DNA of 39,374 nucleotides from Micractinium sp. NFX-FRZ. Lineage: Eukaryota; Chlorophyta; Trebouxiophyceae; Chlorellales; Chlorellaceae. This document shows, piece by piece, positions 1 to 11,412 of the stretch. The translations under genes were made by a program, and so were the position numbers. Each line of letters opens with the position of its first letter. Position 1 is the first letter of the stretch. Below the pieces are notes generated by a model that saw only the letters and a list, made by a program, of their open reading frames with translations, ran no database searches and was not told the DNA's origin. The stretch covers positions 1 through 39,374 of the forward strand of contig JAPTJF010000537.1 of NCBI GenBank assembly GCA_029339195.1. Reading direction: 5' to 3'.

Positions 1-7
1 TGCTGCC

Positions 8-283
8 TCACAGCTCCACCACCTGCCCCGCCAGGCTGCACAGCGGGCAGGGCACCGCACCGCTGCCTGCGCAGCCCCTGCACACTGTGCCGCTGCCGCC
101 GCTGCTGCTGTCTGGTGGCCGTGCCACGAAAGAAGTGCTGCGGGCGCCCTGCTGCTGCTGCTGCTGCTGCTGCTCCGCTGCTGCTGCCTGCTGTGCACGC
201 TGCGCCTCCAGCTCTTGGATCTCCCGCTTCTGCAGCCACCCGCTGGCCCAGCGCTCCCGGTCTTTCAGGTTCTGCATGTTGAC
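8..283 (-). CDS. Terminal exon of a gene with a C-terminal CxxCxGSGxxxCxxC zinc-binding-like motif (5' exons not identified)
   Basis: A good acceptor (pyrimidine-rich, ending AGCAG) lies just above 283 on the minus strand, followed by an open frame to TGA at 8-10. The exon encodes about 91 residues: a charged helical start (QNLKDRERW, then KREIQELEAQRAQQ), a polyQ run of eight, a Ser/Gly linker, and a Cys-rich tail CRGCAGSGAVPCPLC about eight residues from the end. CxxCxGSG plus CxxC is the half-site pattern of DnaJ-type/BSD2-like and glutaredoxin-C-terminal zinc motifs, so zinc binding or a thiol-chaperone role is possible, but I cannot name the family. A start at the internal ATG (275-277) would give an 89-aa single-exon protein and cannot be excluded. 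I could not find the upstream exons. The motif is unlike anything in the tandem family next door, so this is probably a separate gene. Confidence 0.6.
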   Translation of the reverse strand, partial: VNMQNLKDRERWASGWLQKREIQELEAQRAQQAAAAEQQQQQQQQGARSTSFVARPPDSSSGGSGTVCRGCAGSGAVPCPLCSLAGQVVEL

Positions 284-499
284 CTGCTGGGGGGGAAGGA
301 AAAGGGAGGGTGGGGTCGCGCTCCGTCAAGACTGCCTGCACTGATTTGGGCCTCGCATGTTCGCCTTGCATATTGACCTGGAAGCGGGGGAGAAGAAGGT
401 GGACTGGGACAGGCTGTTCGCCTTGAGTGCCTTGAGTGGCAACGCGAGCAATTGCATGCTAATTAGAGGGGCAGGGGAGGATGGGACGGATGGTTCAAG

Positions 500-906
500 T
501 GGTTGTTGTTCACTGGACGGGTGGCTGGGAGGCAGGGGTTGGGGCCAAGGCGTGCAAGTAGTTGGGCAGGAGGTCCCTGAACAGCGGGGCGGGGAGAGAG
601 CGGGAGGTGAAGGATGAGGTGGGCAGAGGGAGGGAGCGAAGGGCAGGGCAGGGCAGGGTAAGGAGGCAGAAGGCGGGGGCAGGGCAGGGCAGGCGGGAGG
701 GCCACTGCAGCTGGCACAGCACCACGGGCGGCAGCGGCAGGCGGGAGGGCCGCTGCAGGTGGTACAGCACCACGGGCGGTAGAGGCAGGCAGGCAGGTGT
801 GCAGGGGCCAGGGCAAGGCTGCGACCGAGCCAGCGTCCCCAGCAGCTGCTCAGCGCCCCTCTATCCACTGCATTGCACCCTTCTGCCCCCTGCCCGCGGC
901 CTGCAC
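500..906. repeat. Copy 1 of a duplicated spacer segment (also at about 3,940-4,320)
   Basis: The stretch 284-911 has no supported coding exon. Its right part is clearly similar, in the same orientation, to 3,940-4,320. The most recognisable shared block is at 805-860 and 4,214-4,265 (both contain GGCAAGGCTGCGACCGAGCC), and both copies end in CTGCCCGC(G/T)GCCTGCACC. This copy also carries an internal 48-bp tandem duplication (about 693-788, units starting GCGGGAGGGC). Copy 2 lies about 470 bp 3' of the middle paralogue. This copy lies directly 3' of the last recognisable exon of the pseudogene, so it may be the old 3' flank of the duplicated gene. Confidence 0.65.
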
Positions 907-911
907 CGCCA

Positions 912-3741
912 GAAGGCATGTGGTGGTGGCCGGCAGCCAAGGACACCATGTCTGCAGGCAACGTGAGGCAAGCAAGAAGACGAGCAGGCAGGCACGACAC
1001 TGTTGGAGAGAGCCATGGTGCAAGGCAAACAGGCGTGCGGGGAGCATGACAGGACGGCAGGTGGAACGGCCATGTTGAGGGAACAGCATTGTGTTGGACG
1101 CTTGCACAGCCCACATGCTGTCGAGGCACGCTGCGCTGCGCTGCGCTGCCCTGCCGTCAACCCCTGCCGTCGGGCCGCCCCGCTGACCCTGCCCCCCTCG
1201 CTCTGCTTCATGTTTTGCAGCCAGCCTGTGGCTGCCCGACCATGACATCCCAGGACCCCTCCCACCCCAGCCCTTCACCGCCCTTGATCAACAACACACC
1301 CACAGCCGTGTGCACTGGCAGCCTGCCGGTGGCCTGCCAGTCTGCAGTCCAAGGGCACCCCCAGGGAGCAGACAGAGCGGCAGCAGGCATGGAACAGGCA
1401 GCAGCAGCAGCAGCAGCAGCCCACCCTGGAGGAAGAAGGGTGCGTGGCGCCGGCCCTCCTCCAGCATGAGGATCAGGTGGCGCTGTGTGTCCTGGCTGAG
1501 CACCGCCAGCTGGACGGGGGCGGGGAAGAAAGCAGGCTGGGAGTGGGCTTGAAAACTGGGCCGGCAGTGAGGGTCATGGCGACAGCGCCTGGCACGCTGC
1601 CCTGCACAGGAGCTTTCCCGTGGCGGTGGCAGCAGTGGGAAGCGGGGGCAGAAGCAGTGGCAGAGGCATGACTTTCCCCACGCCCGGTGGCAGAAGCAGT
1701 GGTGGCGGCAGCGGCAGGAGCAAGCACACCGAGCAGTGTGGGGTGTGGGTCCCTGCCCGCTGATGGCAATGGCTTACTATGACTGGGGCGTGACTTGGGT
1801 ACTATACTTACGTCGTTGATAGTGTACTTCCGGGTCCAGCAGGCCGGACAGCAGCCCCAGCACACTGCAGGGCGGCGCAAGGCGGCACAAAGCGGGGTGG
1901 GATAGTGCGACTGGCTGGGTGCCGGGGAGGGACCGACGCCGCCTGTTGCAGCGACATCAACCTTTCGCGAGGCGCCGCCGAGAGACGACGGAAGAGGAAG
2001 GCTAGCAGGCACTGGCAGGCAGCAGGGCAGGGCACCCACCCCGTCTCGGTGGCCTTGCCCAGGCCGTACACCAGGTCCCCGAGCTTGCGGTACAGCATGG
2101 AGGGCTTGGCTGCCAGCAGGATGCGTGGAACGCCTCCAAAGCGTGGGTACTGCATGGCACAATGCCGGGGGCATGTGGGGATTGGTAATGCGCAAAATGT
2201 GAGGCTTTGCGGCAAGAAAGTGGCGCAGGCCGGGGCAGAGGGGCGGTGCGTGAGTGCGTGCTGGGTGGGGGCGTGCCAGCCAGCGTGCCAGCCGGCTACT
2301 GCAACCATGCTGGGGGATGTCTGCGCAGTGCACATGCCACAGCACGGCGCTATGCGGAGCGGCGTGGCAGTGGCACGGGGCAGCATGGCGCAGCACAGCA
2401 CATTGCGGGGGTGCGCATGGCGGCGCGCCCCAGCACCGCATGAGAGCGCACGCGGGACAAATGTGCTGATCCATGGTCTTGTTGCCATAGTGTGGCAGGC
2501 ACAGCCCGCGCTGGCAAGCATCCCGGCACAGCGCAGCGCAGCGCAGCGCAGCGCAGCGCAGCGCAGCGCACTGACCAGCAGCACCATGTGCATGACGTCC
2601 ACAGCGTGCAGCATGGCGGGGTCCAACAGGAATTCAGTCAGCTCGCGTGGCAGCTTGCCAAGCTCCTGCGCAGCACAACAACAGCACAGCACGGCACTTT
2701 ACCAGGGGAAGGCGTCAAAAGCAGGGGCACATGGCGACTTATGAGGCCACCAGGACCTGCGGCCACTCTCCTGAGGGGGAACGAACGCGCCCCTGCCCCC
2801 GCCCAGCGTCTCGGCTCGTCTATGTGCTGCGTGGCAAACCCATGCCGGCTGCTGACCGATTCAGGTGCAGCCCAACCTAGCCAGGCCCGGCCCGCCCACC
2901 TGCACAATGGATGCCTCGGCCTCCCCTGCATTGCGCAGCTGCGCCACGCGCTTGAAGATCAGGTGCAGCGCAAGCATGGCGCGGAAGTCCCGACGGAAGT
3001 CCCCGACTTCCGCAGCGGGACCGCTCCTGGCGCTGCAGCAGCGGGTGGTACTGGTTCCGCAGGTAAGCCGCCAGCTTCTGCAGCTGGTCCTGGCGCAGGG
3101 GGGGTCCTTCAGCTGCGTCTCACGCACATCCATCGCCCACAGCATCTGCAGGCGGGAGGGCGGGCAGCGGGGAGGCGTGAGGGAGGGCTTTGCCAGCGGG
3201 CAAAGCAGGCGCTCGAGACACATCCGAACGAGGCGGTTTTGGGTGCCGATGCATCAGAAGAAGCGAAAAACCATGCCACGCCGAACTGTGGCACATCCTG
3301 ATAACATCACATCTTGGTACCATCGATGCAGGTCAACCACTCACTGTCAGCAGCTCAGAGACGTTCTCCAGGCTCTGCAGCAGGTCCTGCAGCTGTGCGG
3401 CAGCTGCGTCGGTGAGCGCATACTGTGCCAGCAGCAGCGACAGCACCGTCTCCCGGCCGCGGCCATGCCCACCTGCACCCAGGTCACAGGCAGGTGGGAG
3501 TGAGCAGCCTTGGACGAGGCAGGGCAGCCCGCTCCCTTCGTAGCCTGGGGAGCCCTGGGCAAGGGTGCAGGCTCTCGTTTGCCTCGATCAAGGCGCCCAC
3601 CTTGTTCGCCTCGATCAAGGCGACCCGGCTGCCCACAGCCTGCTCCAAGTCGACAGCTTCACCCATGGCCTTGAAAGACTGCCCGCGCTGCGGGGGAGCC
3701 CTTGCCCTTGTTCTCCCACCACGCCGCCGCCAGCTGTCCAT
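912..3741 (-). pseudogene. Third, decaying copy of the tandem 13-exon paralogue family (exons 1-8 only)
   Basis: Recognisable exons in transcript order: about 3760-3601, 3472-3345, 3145-2900, 2665-2576, 2149-2040, 1864-1812, 1509-1425 and a remnant at 951-912. They match exons 1-8 of the 4,789-10,767 gene in order, size and splice phase. Shared peptides include EAVDLEQAVGS (exon 1), MLALHLIFKRVAQLRNAGEAE (exon 3), YPRFGG (exon 5) and SLAAGH (exon 8). The frame is broken in exon 1 (an extra T around 3680), exon 2 (about 3455), exon 3 (at a C7 run near 3098, with a second shift near 2990) and exon 6 (before the KYTIND-like segment). No in-frame ATG precedes exon 1. Exon 8 loses similarity after about 13 residues, and exons 9-13 are absent. 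Splice sites look intact. It resembles the middle copy more than the upstream one. Some homopolymer shifts could be sequencing errors, but the missing 3' half could not. Confidence 0.8.
2526..2571. repeat. GCGCA pentanucleotide tract in pseudogene intron 4
   Basis: About nine uninterrupted AGCGC/GCGCA pentamers lie just inside the donor of intron 4 (transcript sense TGCGC repeats). Degenerate relatives of the same tract occupy intron 4 of the two other paralogues (about 9,362-9,560 and 15,540-15,730). Confidence 0.85.
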
Positions 3742-4788
3742 CTCGGAACTAATGCTCCTTCATTGTGTGGATGGAGTGGATGGAGTGGATGGGATCACGA
3801 GCAAGCAAAGGGAGAGCGCTGACAAGGCGCCAGCTGGAGCACACGCCGCCGCAGAGTACGCGTCCCATCACAAGCACCGGCACTTGGCACAGGCATTGAC
3901 ATCCAAGGGGCATTTGAGGGGGTAGTCAAGGGTGGTGGTACTTGTTCAGTTGGTGGGCTGCTGAGGGCAGGGTTTGGCGGCAGGATGTGCAAGCAGTCGG
4001 CTGGGTGGGGATGGCCATGAGCAGCTGCCGGGGAAAGGGGAAAGGGAAGGCCGAGCTGGGTACAAGGATGGAGGCACAAGGCAGGGCAGGGCAGAGCAAG
4101 GAGGCAGAAGATGGAACAGGGGAATTGGTAGCGGGAGCAGAGCAAGGCAGGCGGGAGGTCGGCTGCAGCTGGCACAGCAGCCGTGCTGCACAAGCAGGCA
4201 GGCAGGCACCCAGGGGCCACGGCAAGGCTGCGACCGAGCCACCGTCGCCAGCAGCCGCCCAGTGCCGCTCAACCGCTGCACAGCGAGTGCCTTATCTGCC
4301 CCTGCCCGCTGCCTGCACCATGCCCTTCCCTGCGGGCACGTCCTCTTGCCATTTAAAGCACAGTGGGCCTGGTGTCTGCCTGCAAAGGCTTCAATTCAGC
4401 GGCAGCGGCGAGTCCAGGCTGGCCCGCTGCCAACACCTGCGACGCTGGTTCAGTTCAGTGCATGATCAAGAGCCAAGGCACTGTCGCCAGGTCACGGTGC
4501 CTAGGAGGCAGTGCCTGCCAGCAATGTTGCGCTCCCGGGCATCCCTGACAATGGTTGTAAAATGTCCTCACATTGTGCCCAGCGCTTTCAGATGTGAGCA
4601 TAGCTGGCTGCTGTTGCTGCTGCGTGTGTTGCTGCCAATGATGCAAATGTTCATGCTACGCCTCCGCTGTGTAGAGCAGGTGCCATCGCTGGCAGCTTCG
4701 CTGAAGGTGCTTGTCTGGCTGCTGCCGCCGCACCCCCGCCGTAGCCAGCTGCAACCGGCGGCGGCCTCACAGCGCCCTGCCGGCCTCT
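3742..4788. other. Spacer between the pseudogene and the middle paralogue, with spacer-repeat copy 2
   Basis: No supported coding exon. It holds the second copy of the duplicated segment (about 3,940-4,320), a short 9-bp repeat (GGAGTGGAT, about 3,774-3,797) and, at 4,321-4,788, the presumed 3' UTR and flank of the 4,789-10,767 gene. I saw no convincing polyadenylation signal. Confidence 0.6.
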
Positions 4789-7700
4789 CTACAAGCGTGT
4801 GCCCTCCAGCTGCTGCTGCACCAGCGGGTTGTTCACCCGCAGCCGCCTCATCTCGTCCTGCACCTCCAGAGGCAGCGTGCCGCCAAAAGCAAATGCATTG
4901 GTGAGGCGCTTGAGCACCACCCCGGGCTGGTTGCCGTTGGGCTGCTGGGGCTGCTGCCCCTGCCCCTGCTGCCGCCTTGCCGCCTGCTCTGCCAGCAGCG
5001 TCACTTCCTTCACGCCCTCGTTCCTGCGCAAGGCAGCCAGAAGGGCGAATGACAGGGCAGTCAGAGGTTGGTTTGACTGCCCATCCTGTGGCTCGAATGT
5101 GCACGGCTCTGCTCGTCCCTGTTGGCAGACCTGCCACTGCCCGCTCCCCCTGAGATGCCACGACAGCCCGATCTGCACTCACAATTTGGTACAGGATTGA
5201 GCTAAACACAAGCCCAGCACCTCCCTCAACCAGCTCCCCTTGCAAACCCAAACCCAAACCCAAACCCAACTCCCACAGTGCCCAACCATTTAAAGTGCCT
5301 CCTTTGCCTCTTCAGTCGTCCACCAATCCTGCGGCGCCCTTTTGTTTTGTGGCACAGTGCTGATGAGCGCCCCAGCACACCCTCCACCACGTTGTCCGCC
5401 TCACCTGTCCATCATCGACAGCGCCTGCCGGACTGCCTCCGCCGCCTTGTGCCGCCCCGCCGGCGTGCCCACCTCCGCCGCCGCGCTGTCCCCGCCAGCA
5501 GAAGCCAGCTTCTCCTCCTGCTCGCTGGGCGGGCGCAGCGCCTGCAGCAGGCGGGAAGGGAGAGAGAGGGGAGGTGTGTTTGCGCCGCAGATGAGGGAGG
5601 TGAAGAAGGCCCGCAGGTGTGGGCCGAAGGAGCCAGCAGAGGTGTATGGCCCTTCTGCCGGGTTAAATAGGGACAGAACTGGGGAGATCGGCGGCTTGAG
5701 GAGCAAGAGAGAGTGAGAGATGCCCTCCCATGGCAGCACCTCTGCCACTGCCGCCATCAAGGCATACAGGGAGCGGGTGAGAGAGAAAATGCGCGCCAGA
5801 GCAACATAGAAGCGCATGGGGAGGGGAGCAGGCACCCACCTGCGCCCAAAGCACGTCCACTCGACGCTGGGGCGGAAGAGGTCAGGAGAACGAGGAAAAT
5901 GGAGTTCTTCAAGACCCAACTTCCCACCCCTACTGCACACCACCTCAAGAACGGCCGGCATGTGCACCGAAGCCACCAAGGCGGCAGAGTTGAGCACAAG
6001 GGCAGCAGCAGTGGCCAGGGGGCCTGCAACTCTACGCAACAAGTCAGCCACAGCTCCATGTCCCCAAAGCGGCAGAGAAAGGAAGAACTGATCGAGCAAG
6101 CAGCAGCAAGCAAGCGTTGCTCACCGCTGGCCGCAGTGTGGCCGCTGCAGCCTTCACTTCAGGTGGCAGCTCGATGTCCTTGGGCAGCAGGAAGGCCACC
6201 AGTGTCTACCCCATAAAGTGGGGGTAGAGAGGTCGGGTGCACAGGGGGGAGGATGTGAGGGAGGTGAGGAGGTGAGGGGCAGAACAGGTGAGGGGAAGCA
6301 GAGGCCAGAGGAGGGGACGTGAGGGTTGGGTTCACGGGAGGCGCACACAACACACAAAATGGGCACGCTGAGCTGGTGTGCGTCTCTGCATGGTTCAAAT
6401 CCATTACTGGGGGCCAGCACCGTTGCCGCTGCCACACCGCTCCCATTCAATGTGGCAGCGGCAACCACTATCCCGCTCCCCAGCCAACCCACACACCCAC
6501 CCGCCTTCCAAGCCAGCTGCGGTGACACCATACCTCCCACCTTGAGCGCGTCCAGGTCAGCACCATGGGCAGCCACCGTGCTCGCCAGGGCTGCCACCCG
6601 TGCGCCGTGCTCGTCCTCCGGGCTCTCCGCAGGGGGCACCCGCAGGCACAGCCCATTCATCTCCTGCAGCAGGGCACACATTAGCGCAGCATTGAGGGGA
6701 CGACAGCCGCAAAGGGTGAGCCGCCGCTGGCGCAGCCTGCTGCACTCAATCCAGCAGCACAGCCGAGAGTGGCACAGCATTGGGTGTTCAGCAGGGAAAG
6801 GAGGCGTTGCTGACTGTGACTAACTGCGAGCTCACTCCACTTCAGCTGTGGCTTCAGGCAGCACAAATTTGAGCGTTCAGCTGGGCGAAGCAGTCAGCTG
6901 CAGGAGTTTGGCAGTCAGCGGGGTGAGGCATGTGGGGCCCACTCGCCCTTGCCCCTCCTGCGCTGTGCATGCACGCAAGACAGAGAGGACAGGTCAGCAG
7001 GGTCAAGGCGCCCCTAGCCGGTAGCCCACGCTACCTTCTCGCCCTACAAGCATGCCTCTTGCACACCCCAGCCACTCGCACGCTGGCAAAGCTCCCTGCC
7101 GGCCCTCGGGAGACCCCATGCCCAGCCCACCCCAGCCCACTCACTCTCAGCGTCTGCACCAGCATCTCCCCCGTGACGGCGGCGCTCTGCACGGTGGAAG
7201 CGAGGCGCCCGTCAAACGAGACGAGCAGGCACCCGTCCCGCCCCATGGAGCTGGATGCCAGCTGGGCAGCGGGGTCCTGTCCCTTGAGCTGGCAGAAGGC
7301 TACAGTGTCCATGTTCCGCCGCATGTCCACAGCACTGAGGGGTGGGGGTGGGGGGTGGAAGGCCAGGTAGCATGGTTGACAGGAGGATAATTGATGACGT
7401 GAGGAGCACGCACTTGCTGCAAGAGTGGCAGCAGGCATGCATTTGCCGCGGGCAGCCTGCCTGCGGCAACCTGAGGGCGAGCGGCGCGGGTGGTGGCGCG
7501 GCGTGCCCTGCGGCAGCCTGCCTCATGTGCGGCACACAGTGGCAGCTCGAAGCGGATGCCTGGGATCGTGAGTGGGGCGGCATGCCGCTGCAGGGTTGGG
7601 GCGTTACCGAGTTGTAGTGGCACCCACCTGATCTGGACGAGCATGAAGGGCAGCATGGGGTCGTAGCCAGCAGCCAGGGCCACCACCTCTGCATGAAGCC

Positions 7701-10700
7701 ATGCATGCAGACGGGGCAGGCAGGCTGGGAGGCAGGCAGGCAGACGGGGCAGGCAGGCTGGCGGCCGGGCAGGCATGGCAATGTAAGAAGAGGCTGTGCT
7801 GCACTAATGGGTGACACCAACGTATGGGGCTGCCAAGCGGGGGGCACCGATACACCGGGTGCCCGTTCGACTTCCCACCTGGCCAGCAGGCGCATGTTGC
7901 TGTCGCCCACATAGCAGCCGCTACCCGCCTTGCACAATCCCTACACTGCCCCCACTGCCCTGCCCAAAAAGAAGACGTAGCACACTTCCTCTTTCAGTGC
8001 CCCCTCTACACCACACTCCGCACCCAATTTGCAGACCTCTTCCCACCCTCTATCTCAACCCCTGCGGCCTGGCTGGCCCAGCCAGCCAGCGCCCGCCTTG
8101 CACAGTTCCTTCATCAAAGCTACACACTCCATTGCTCTCCCCCTGCTCTGTCCCATGAGACCGTTGCTGGCTCCCCGTGGACTTGAAATGTAATTGATTG
8201 ATTGATTGTCGCCTGCGATTGCCCTGCCCTGCCCTCCCCCCCAACGCACCAGGTGCCGCCCATGGCAGCCAACCCTCTTCAGGGTACCCCATGAAACCGA
8301 CTTTCCCAAGGCCTGGCCAAGCAATTCGGCAGCCAGACCCATTCAGGACACCCAACCTCAAAGAAGGAAGGGCACATTGTCCCCCATCCCCACGCCGCAC
8401 CACGTGACCACCCAATCCTCCAGGGACCCCTCACGGCAGATTATCAAGCACCCAAACATACCCACCTTCCAGGAAGAAGGGCACGCTGCTCTTGCCCTCC
8501 TGCACCAGGCGCTCCACCTGGCGGCACGTCTCCCTGCTGAACAGGTCCACCTGCGGGCCGGGGGAGCTTGGGCAGGAGCATGAGTGGGCCACATGCAAGT
8601 GTGTGAGCAGCGCAGCCGCAGCAGAAGCAGAAGCACAGAGCTTGGCAGGCTGCTGAGCAGGCAAGCTGCGCCGGGAACAAGGGGATGAGCAAGAACAGGA
8701 GTGTGTCGACCAGGCGTGGCCTTGAGACGGTACATGCAGCAGCAGGCCAGCCACAGGAAGGCAGCAAGCAGCGCGGCGCCACCGTCTGGCAGCCACGCTG
8801 CCCTGCAGGCATGCTGCCGCGAGTAACGGGGCGTGCGCCCGCTATGGCAGCAGCCCAGATGTGGCCAGCTGCGGTGCATGCCGGTCACAGGGGTAGCGTA
8901 ACTCTCAGCAGGGCAGGGCAGGGTGTCACCTCGTCCAGGGTGTACTTTGAGCTGTCCAACAGCCCGGACAGCAGCTCCAGCATCCTGCGGGGTGGATATG
9001 AAAGTGTGGAGGAATGCATGCAGGGTGGGCGTGGCTGTGCGTTACAATCCCTGGCAGCAGCGTGAGCGGCAGCCGCCTCAAGCAGGGTGTGGGTGGCAAG
9101 GACGGCACTGGCAAGAAGCGTGGCACCCACCCGGCGTCATCCGCCATGCCCAGGACGCGCACCAGCCGCCTGAGCTTGCCGTGCGGTATTGGTGGGGAGG
9201 CATACAGTATTGTGTGTGGCGCGCGGCCAAAGCGCGGGTACTGCGGTGAGGCCATGGAGGAGGAGAGGAGCGGGCACACGTCAGTGCACCAGCCTGTGAC
9301 TGTGCCAGCCTGTGACTGTGCTGTGCCCGCTGGGCTTGGGGGCGCGTAAGCCTCGGCCAGAGCACGGCACAGCGGAGCAGAGCACGGGCCAAGTGTTTTG
9401 CACAGGGAGCCACTGCACAGCACGACACAGCCACTGCATGACTGCACAGCACGGCACGGCACGGCACCGCACGGCACAGCGCAGCGCAGCGCAGTGCAGC
9501 GCAGCATGATGACCCTCGAGGAGCTCCACAGCACAGAGCACAGCACAGCGTGACACAGCGCACTGACCACCATGACAAGCCGCAGGGCGTCTGCAAAGTG
9601 CTTCAGCAGCGGCGTGAGCAGGAAATCCAGCAGTTTGCCAGGCACCTCCCCAATCTCCTGCACACCAACCAACAAGGGATGGGGGCCGATGAGCTTGGTC
9701 AGCGGGCGCCTTCCGAGGCACTCAACACCTCATGACAAATTGCAGATGTGTGGGTAGATGCCGCTGCCACTGCACTTGCTGCTTGCGTGAGAACCGGCAC
9801 GCGCCACGCAGCTCTGCCTGCCGTTGACTTTTCCAGACAAGCCCAGCCCAGGCCGCTGGCAGCCGCTGGCAAGCCCAAGCCCACACCTTGGGCCGAAACC
9901 AAGGCTCACCCGCAAAACCACTGCCTCGGCCTCGCCAGTGTAGCGCAGCTGCGCCGCACGCTTGATGCAAATGTGCAGGGCGAGCATGCACTCAAGCGGC
10001 GGCATCTTGTCTTCGAGCAGTGGGCGGTACACGTCCCGCAGGTGCTCTCCCACATCCAGCAGCTGTCCCATGCACTGGGCACGGTCGAGCAGCTGGCTCT
10101 CGCGCTGCTGCATGAGCCACACAAGCTGCGGGCGGGAGGGGGAGCATGGCGGCAGCAGCGCAGGTGTGCGGGTGGATTCAACAGTGGGGCAAACAGGCGG
10201 TTGCAACGGCGGGCGGTGCAGGCGTGAGGGCGGCTGAACCGACACTGTTCCATGACGGCGGCAAGCGCAGGGTGAATGGTGCGGAACACGGGGAGGCTGC
10301 TTGATGCCATCAGCTGCAATTGGCGACAGCGCCCCTCACACCTGCGCTGCCCACCCCTGCCACTCACCATCAGCAGCTCCGACACCGTTTCGCTGCCCTG
10401 CAGCATCTCATCCAGCTGCTCAACAGCCGCCTCAGGCAGCGCGTACCGTGCACACAGTGAGCCCAGCAGGTCCGCCCTGGCCTTGGCCATGCCCTCCTGC
10501 AGCCCAGGGGGGCAGCAGACGCAAGTCAGCAGCCTTGGAGAACGCAGCGTGCTTCCTGAACGGCCTTGGAGCCGCTGGCAGGACGGGTGAACTGCGGGTG
10601 AACCCTGGCCGCACCTCGTGCGCCTCATCGAGGGCCACAAAGTTGCCCACGGTGCTCTCTAGATCGACTGCCTCCCCCAGGGCCTTGAAGACCGCTGCGA

Positions 10701-10767
10701 CCTCGGGGCAGTCCCTGCCCTCCCCCTCCAACCATGCCGCTGCCTGCTCGGCATACGACGCCGCCAT
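4789..10767 (-). CDS. Uncharacterised protein, 546 aa, middle member of a tandem 13-exon family
   Basis: Exons in transcript order: 10767-10615, 10496-10368, 10125-9910, 9657-9568, 9240-9131, 8984-8930, 8550-8466, 7688-7628, 7334-7145, 6663-6541, 6205-6125, 5517-5405, 5023-4789. All 13 join in frame, giving 1,641 nt with stop TAG at 4789-4791. Junctions are canonical, mostly GTGAGY, GTGGGY or GTGCGG donors with NCAG acceptors. I chose the ATG at 10767 because it aligns with the start of the paralogue at 16,827; an in-frame ATG at 10920 would add 51 poorly conserved residues. Family blocks: a helical N-terminus (AVDLESTVGNFVALDEAHE), MLALHICIKRAAQLRYTGEAE, YPRFGRAPHTILYAS, SGLLDSSKYTLDE, FMLVQI, AVDMRRNMD, and a C-terminal block LTNAFAFGGTLPLEVQDEMR after a short Q-rich linker. 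No signal peptide or membrane span is evident; it looks mostly alpha-helical. I do not recognise the family. A LINE relic lies in intron 7. Confidence 0.78.
7810..8211 (+). mobile_element. 5'-truncated non-LTR retrotransposon (LINE) 3' end, antisense in intron 7
   Basis: On the plus strand an open frame ending at 8186 encodes CPHCPAQKEDVAHFLFQC followed by PLYTTLRTQFADLFP. This is the CX2CX8HX4C knuckle and CPLYxxLRxxFxxLF sequence typical of the C-terminus of LINE ORF2 reverse-transcriptase proteins. The stop is followed within about 15 bp by GTAATTGATTGATTGATTG, a short ATTG-repeat tail of the kind that ends many LINEs. No upstream reverse transcriptase core is present, so the copy is strongly 5'-truncated. 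It sits in the 777-nt intron between exons 8550-8466 and 7688-7628 of the host gene, in the opposite orientation. The 5' boundary is uncertain (7,800-7,880), and I could not define a target-site duplication. Confidence 0.75.
9362..9560. repeat. Degenerate CACGG/CAGCG pentanucleotide tract in intron 4 of the middle paralogue
   Basis: Runs of GGCAC and GCAGC pentamers fill the donor-proximal half of intron 4. They are the same class of repeat, at the same intron position, as in the other two paralogues. Confidence 0.6.
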
Positions 10768-11412
10768 GGCTATGTGCTTTGACGGCGGAGGGGCTGCAAG
10801 GGTGCATGCAGCTGGGAGTGCAAAGGTGGCGGCGGCAGCGTGCCCAGCACGACAGGAAGGCGGCCTGCAAGCCTTGTTTGGCGTCAACTCAGCCTCAAGT
10901 GTGAAGCCGTGATATTGCATTGCAGCCTAAATACTGAGATTGCCATGAGGTACTGTAGAGAAATGCTGCACAAGCCCAGCGCTGGAGCCACTCCACAGCT
11001 CGACACCGCTCGACAGGGAAAAAAGAGATGAGAGTGACTGGCTCAGGTGGCATTCGGACACAAAGAGCTATGACACTGCACTCAGAAGCAGTGGTGTGCA
11101 AGGTGATGAAAGCATGTGCAAAGCAGGAGGCAGTATCCAGGACGCTGGGTGTTGCTGCCGGCTCGCAGCGGCTTGCTGAGCTGGCAGGCTGTGCTGGCAG
11201 GCTGCCAGGTGGCCCGCAGGCCTGCGACTACCTCCCAAGTCGACGGCAGGCTGCGCTGTGACTCCTGCAGACAGCCTCATCCGTGCCCCGGCAGCTGCTG
11301 CCACGCGCATGCCGTGTGGCCTGCCAAACACATCGCCTCCACCTGTGTGCAGCCCTGCCGCGAGCCGCGATGGGCAGCTGCCCCACAGCCTGCTGGGCAG
11401 GCGGCTGCCTCT
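10768..11412. other. Intergenic spacer between the two intact paralogues
   Basis: It contains the promoter and 5' UTR of the 4,789-10,767 gene and the 3' flank of the 11,413-16,827 gene, both on the minus strand. I see no coding exon, no repeat shared with the other spacer and no clear TATA box. The part at 10,920-11,130 is less GC-rich than its surroundings. Confidence 0.5.

Noticed and set aside
5243..5270. (CCCAAA)4 telomere-like tract
   Set aside because: Short, located in an intron, and not the TTTTAGGG or TTTAGGG unit of green algae.
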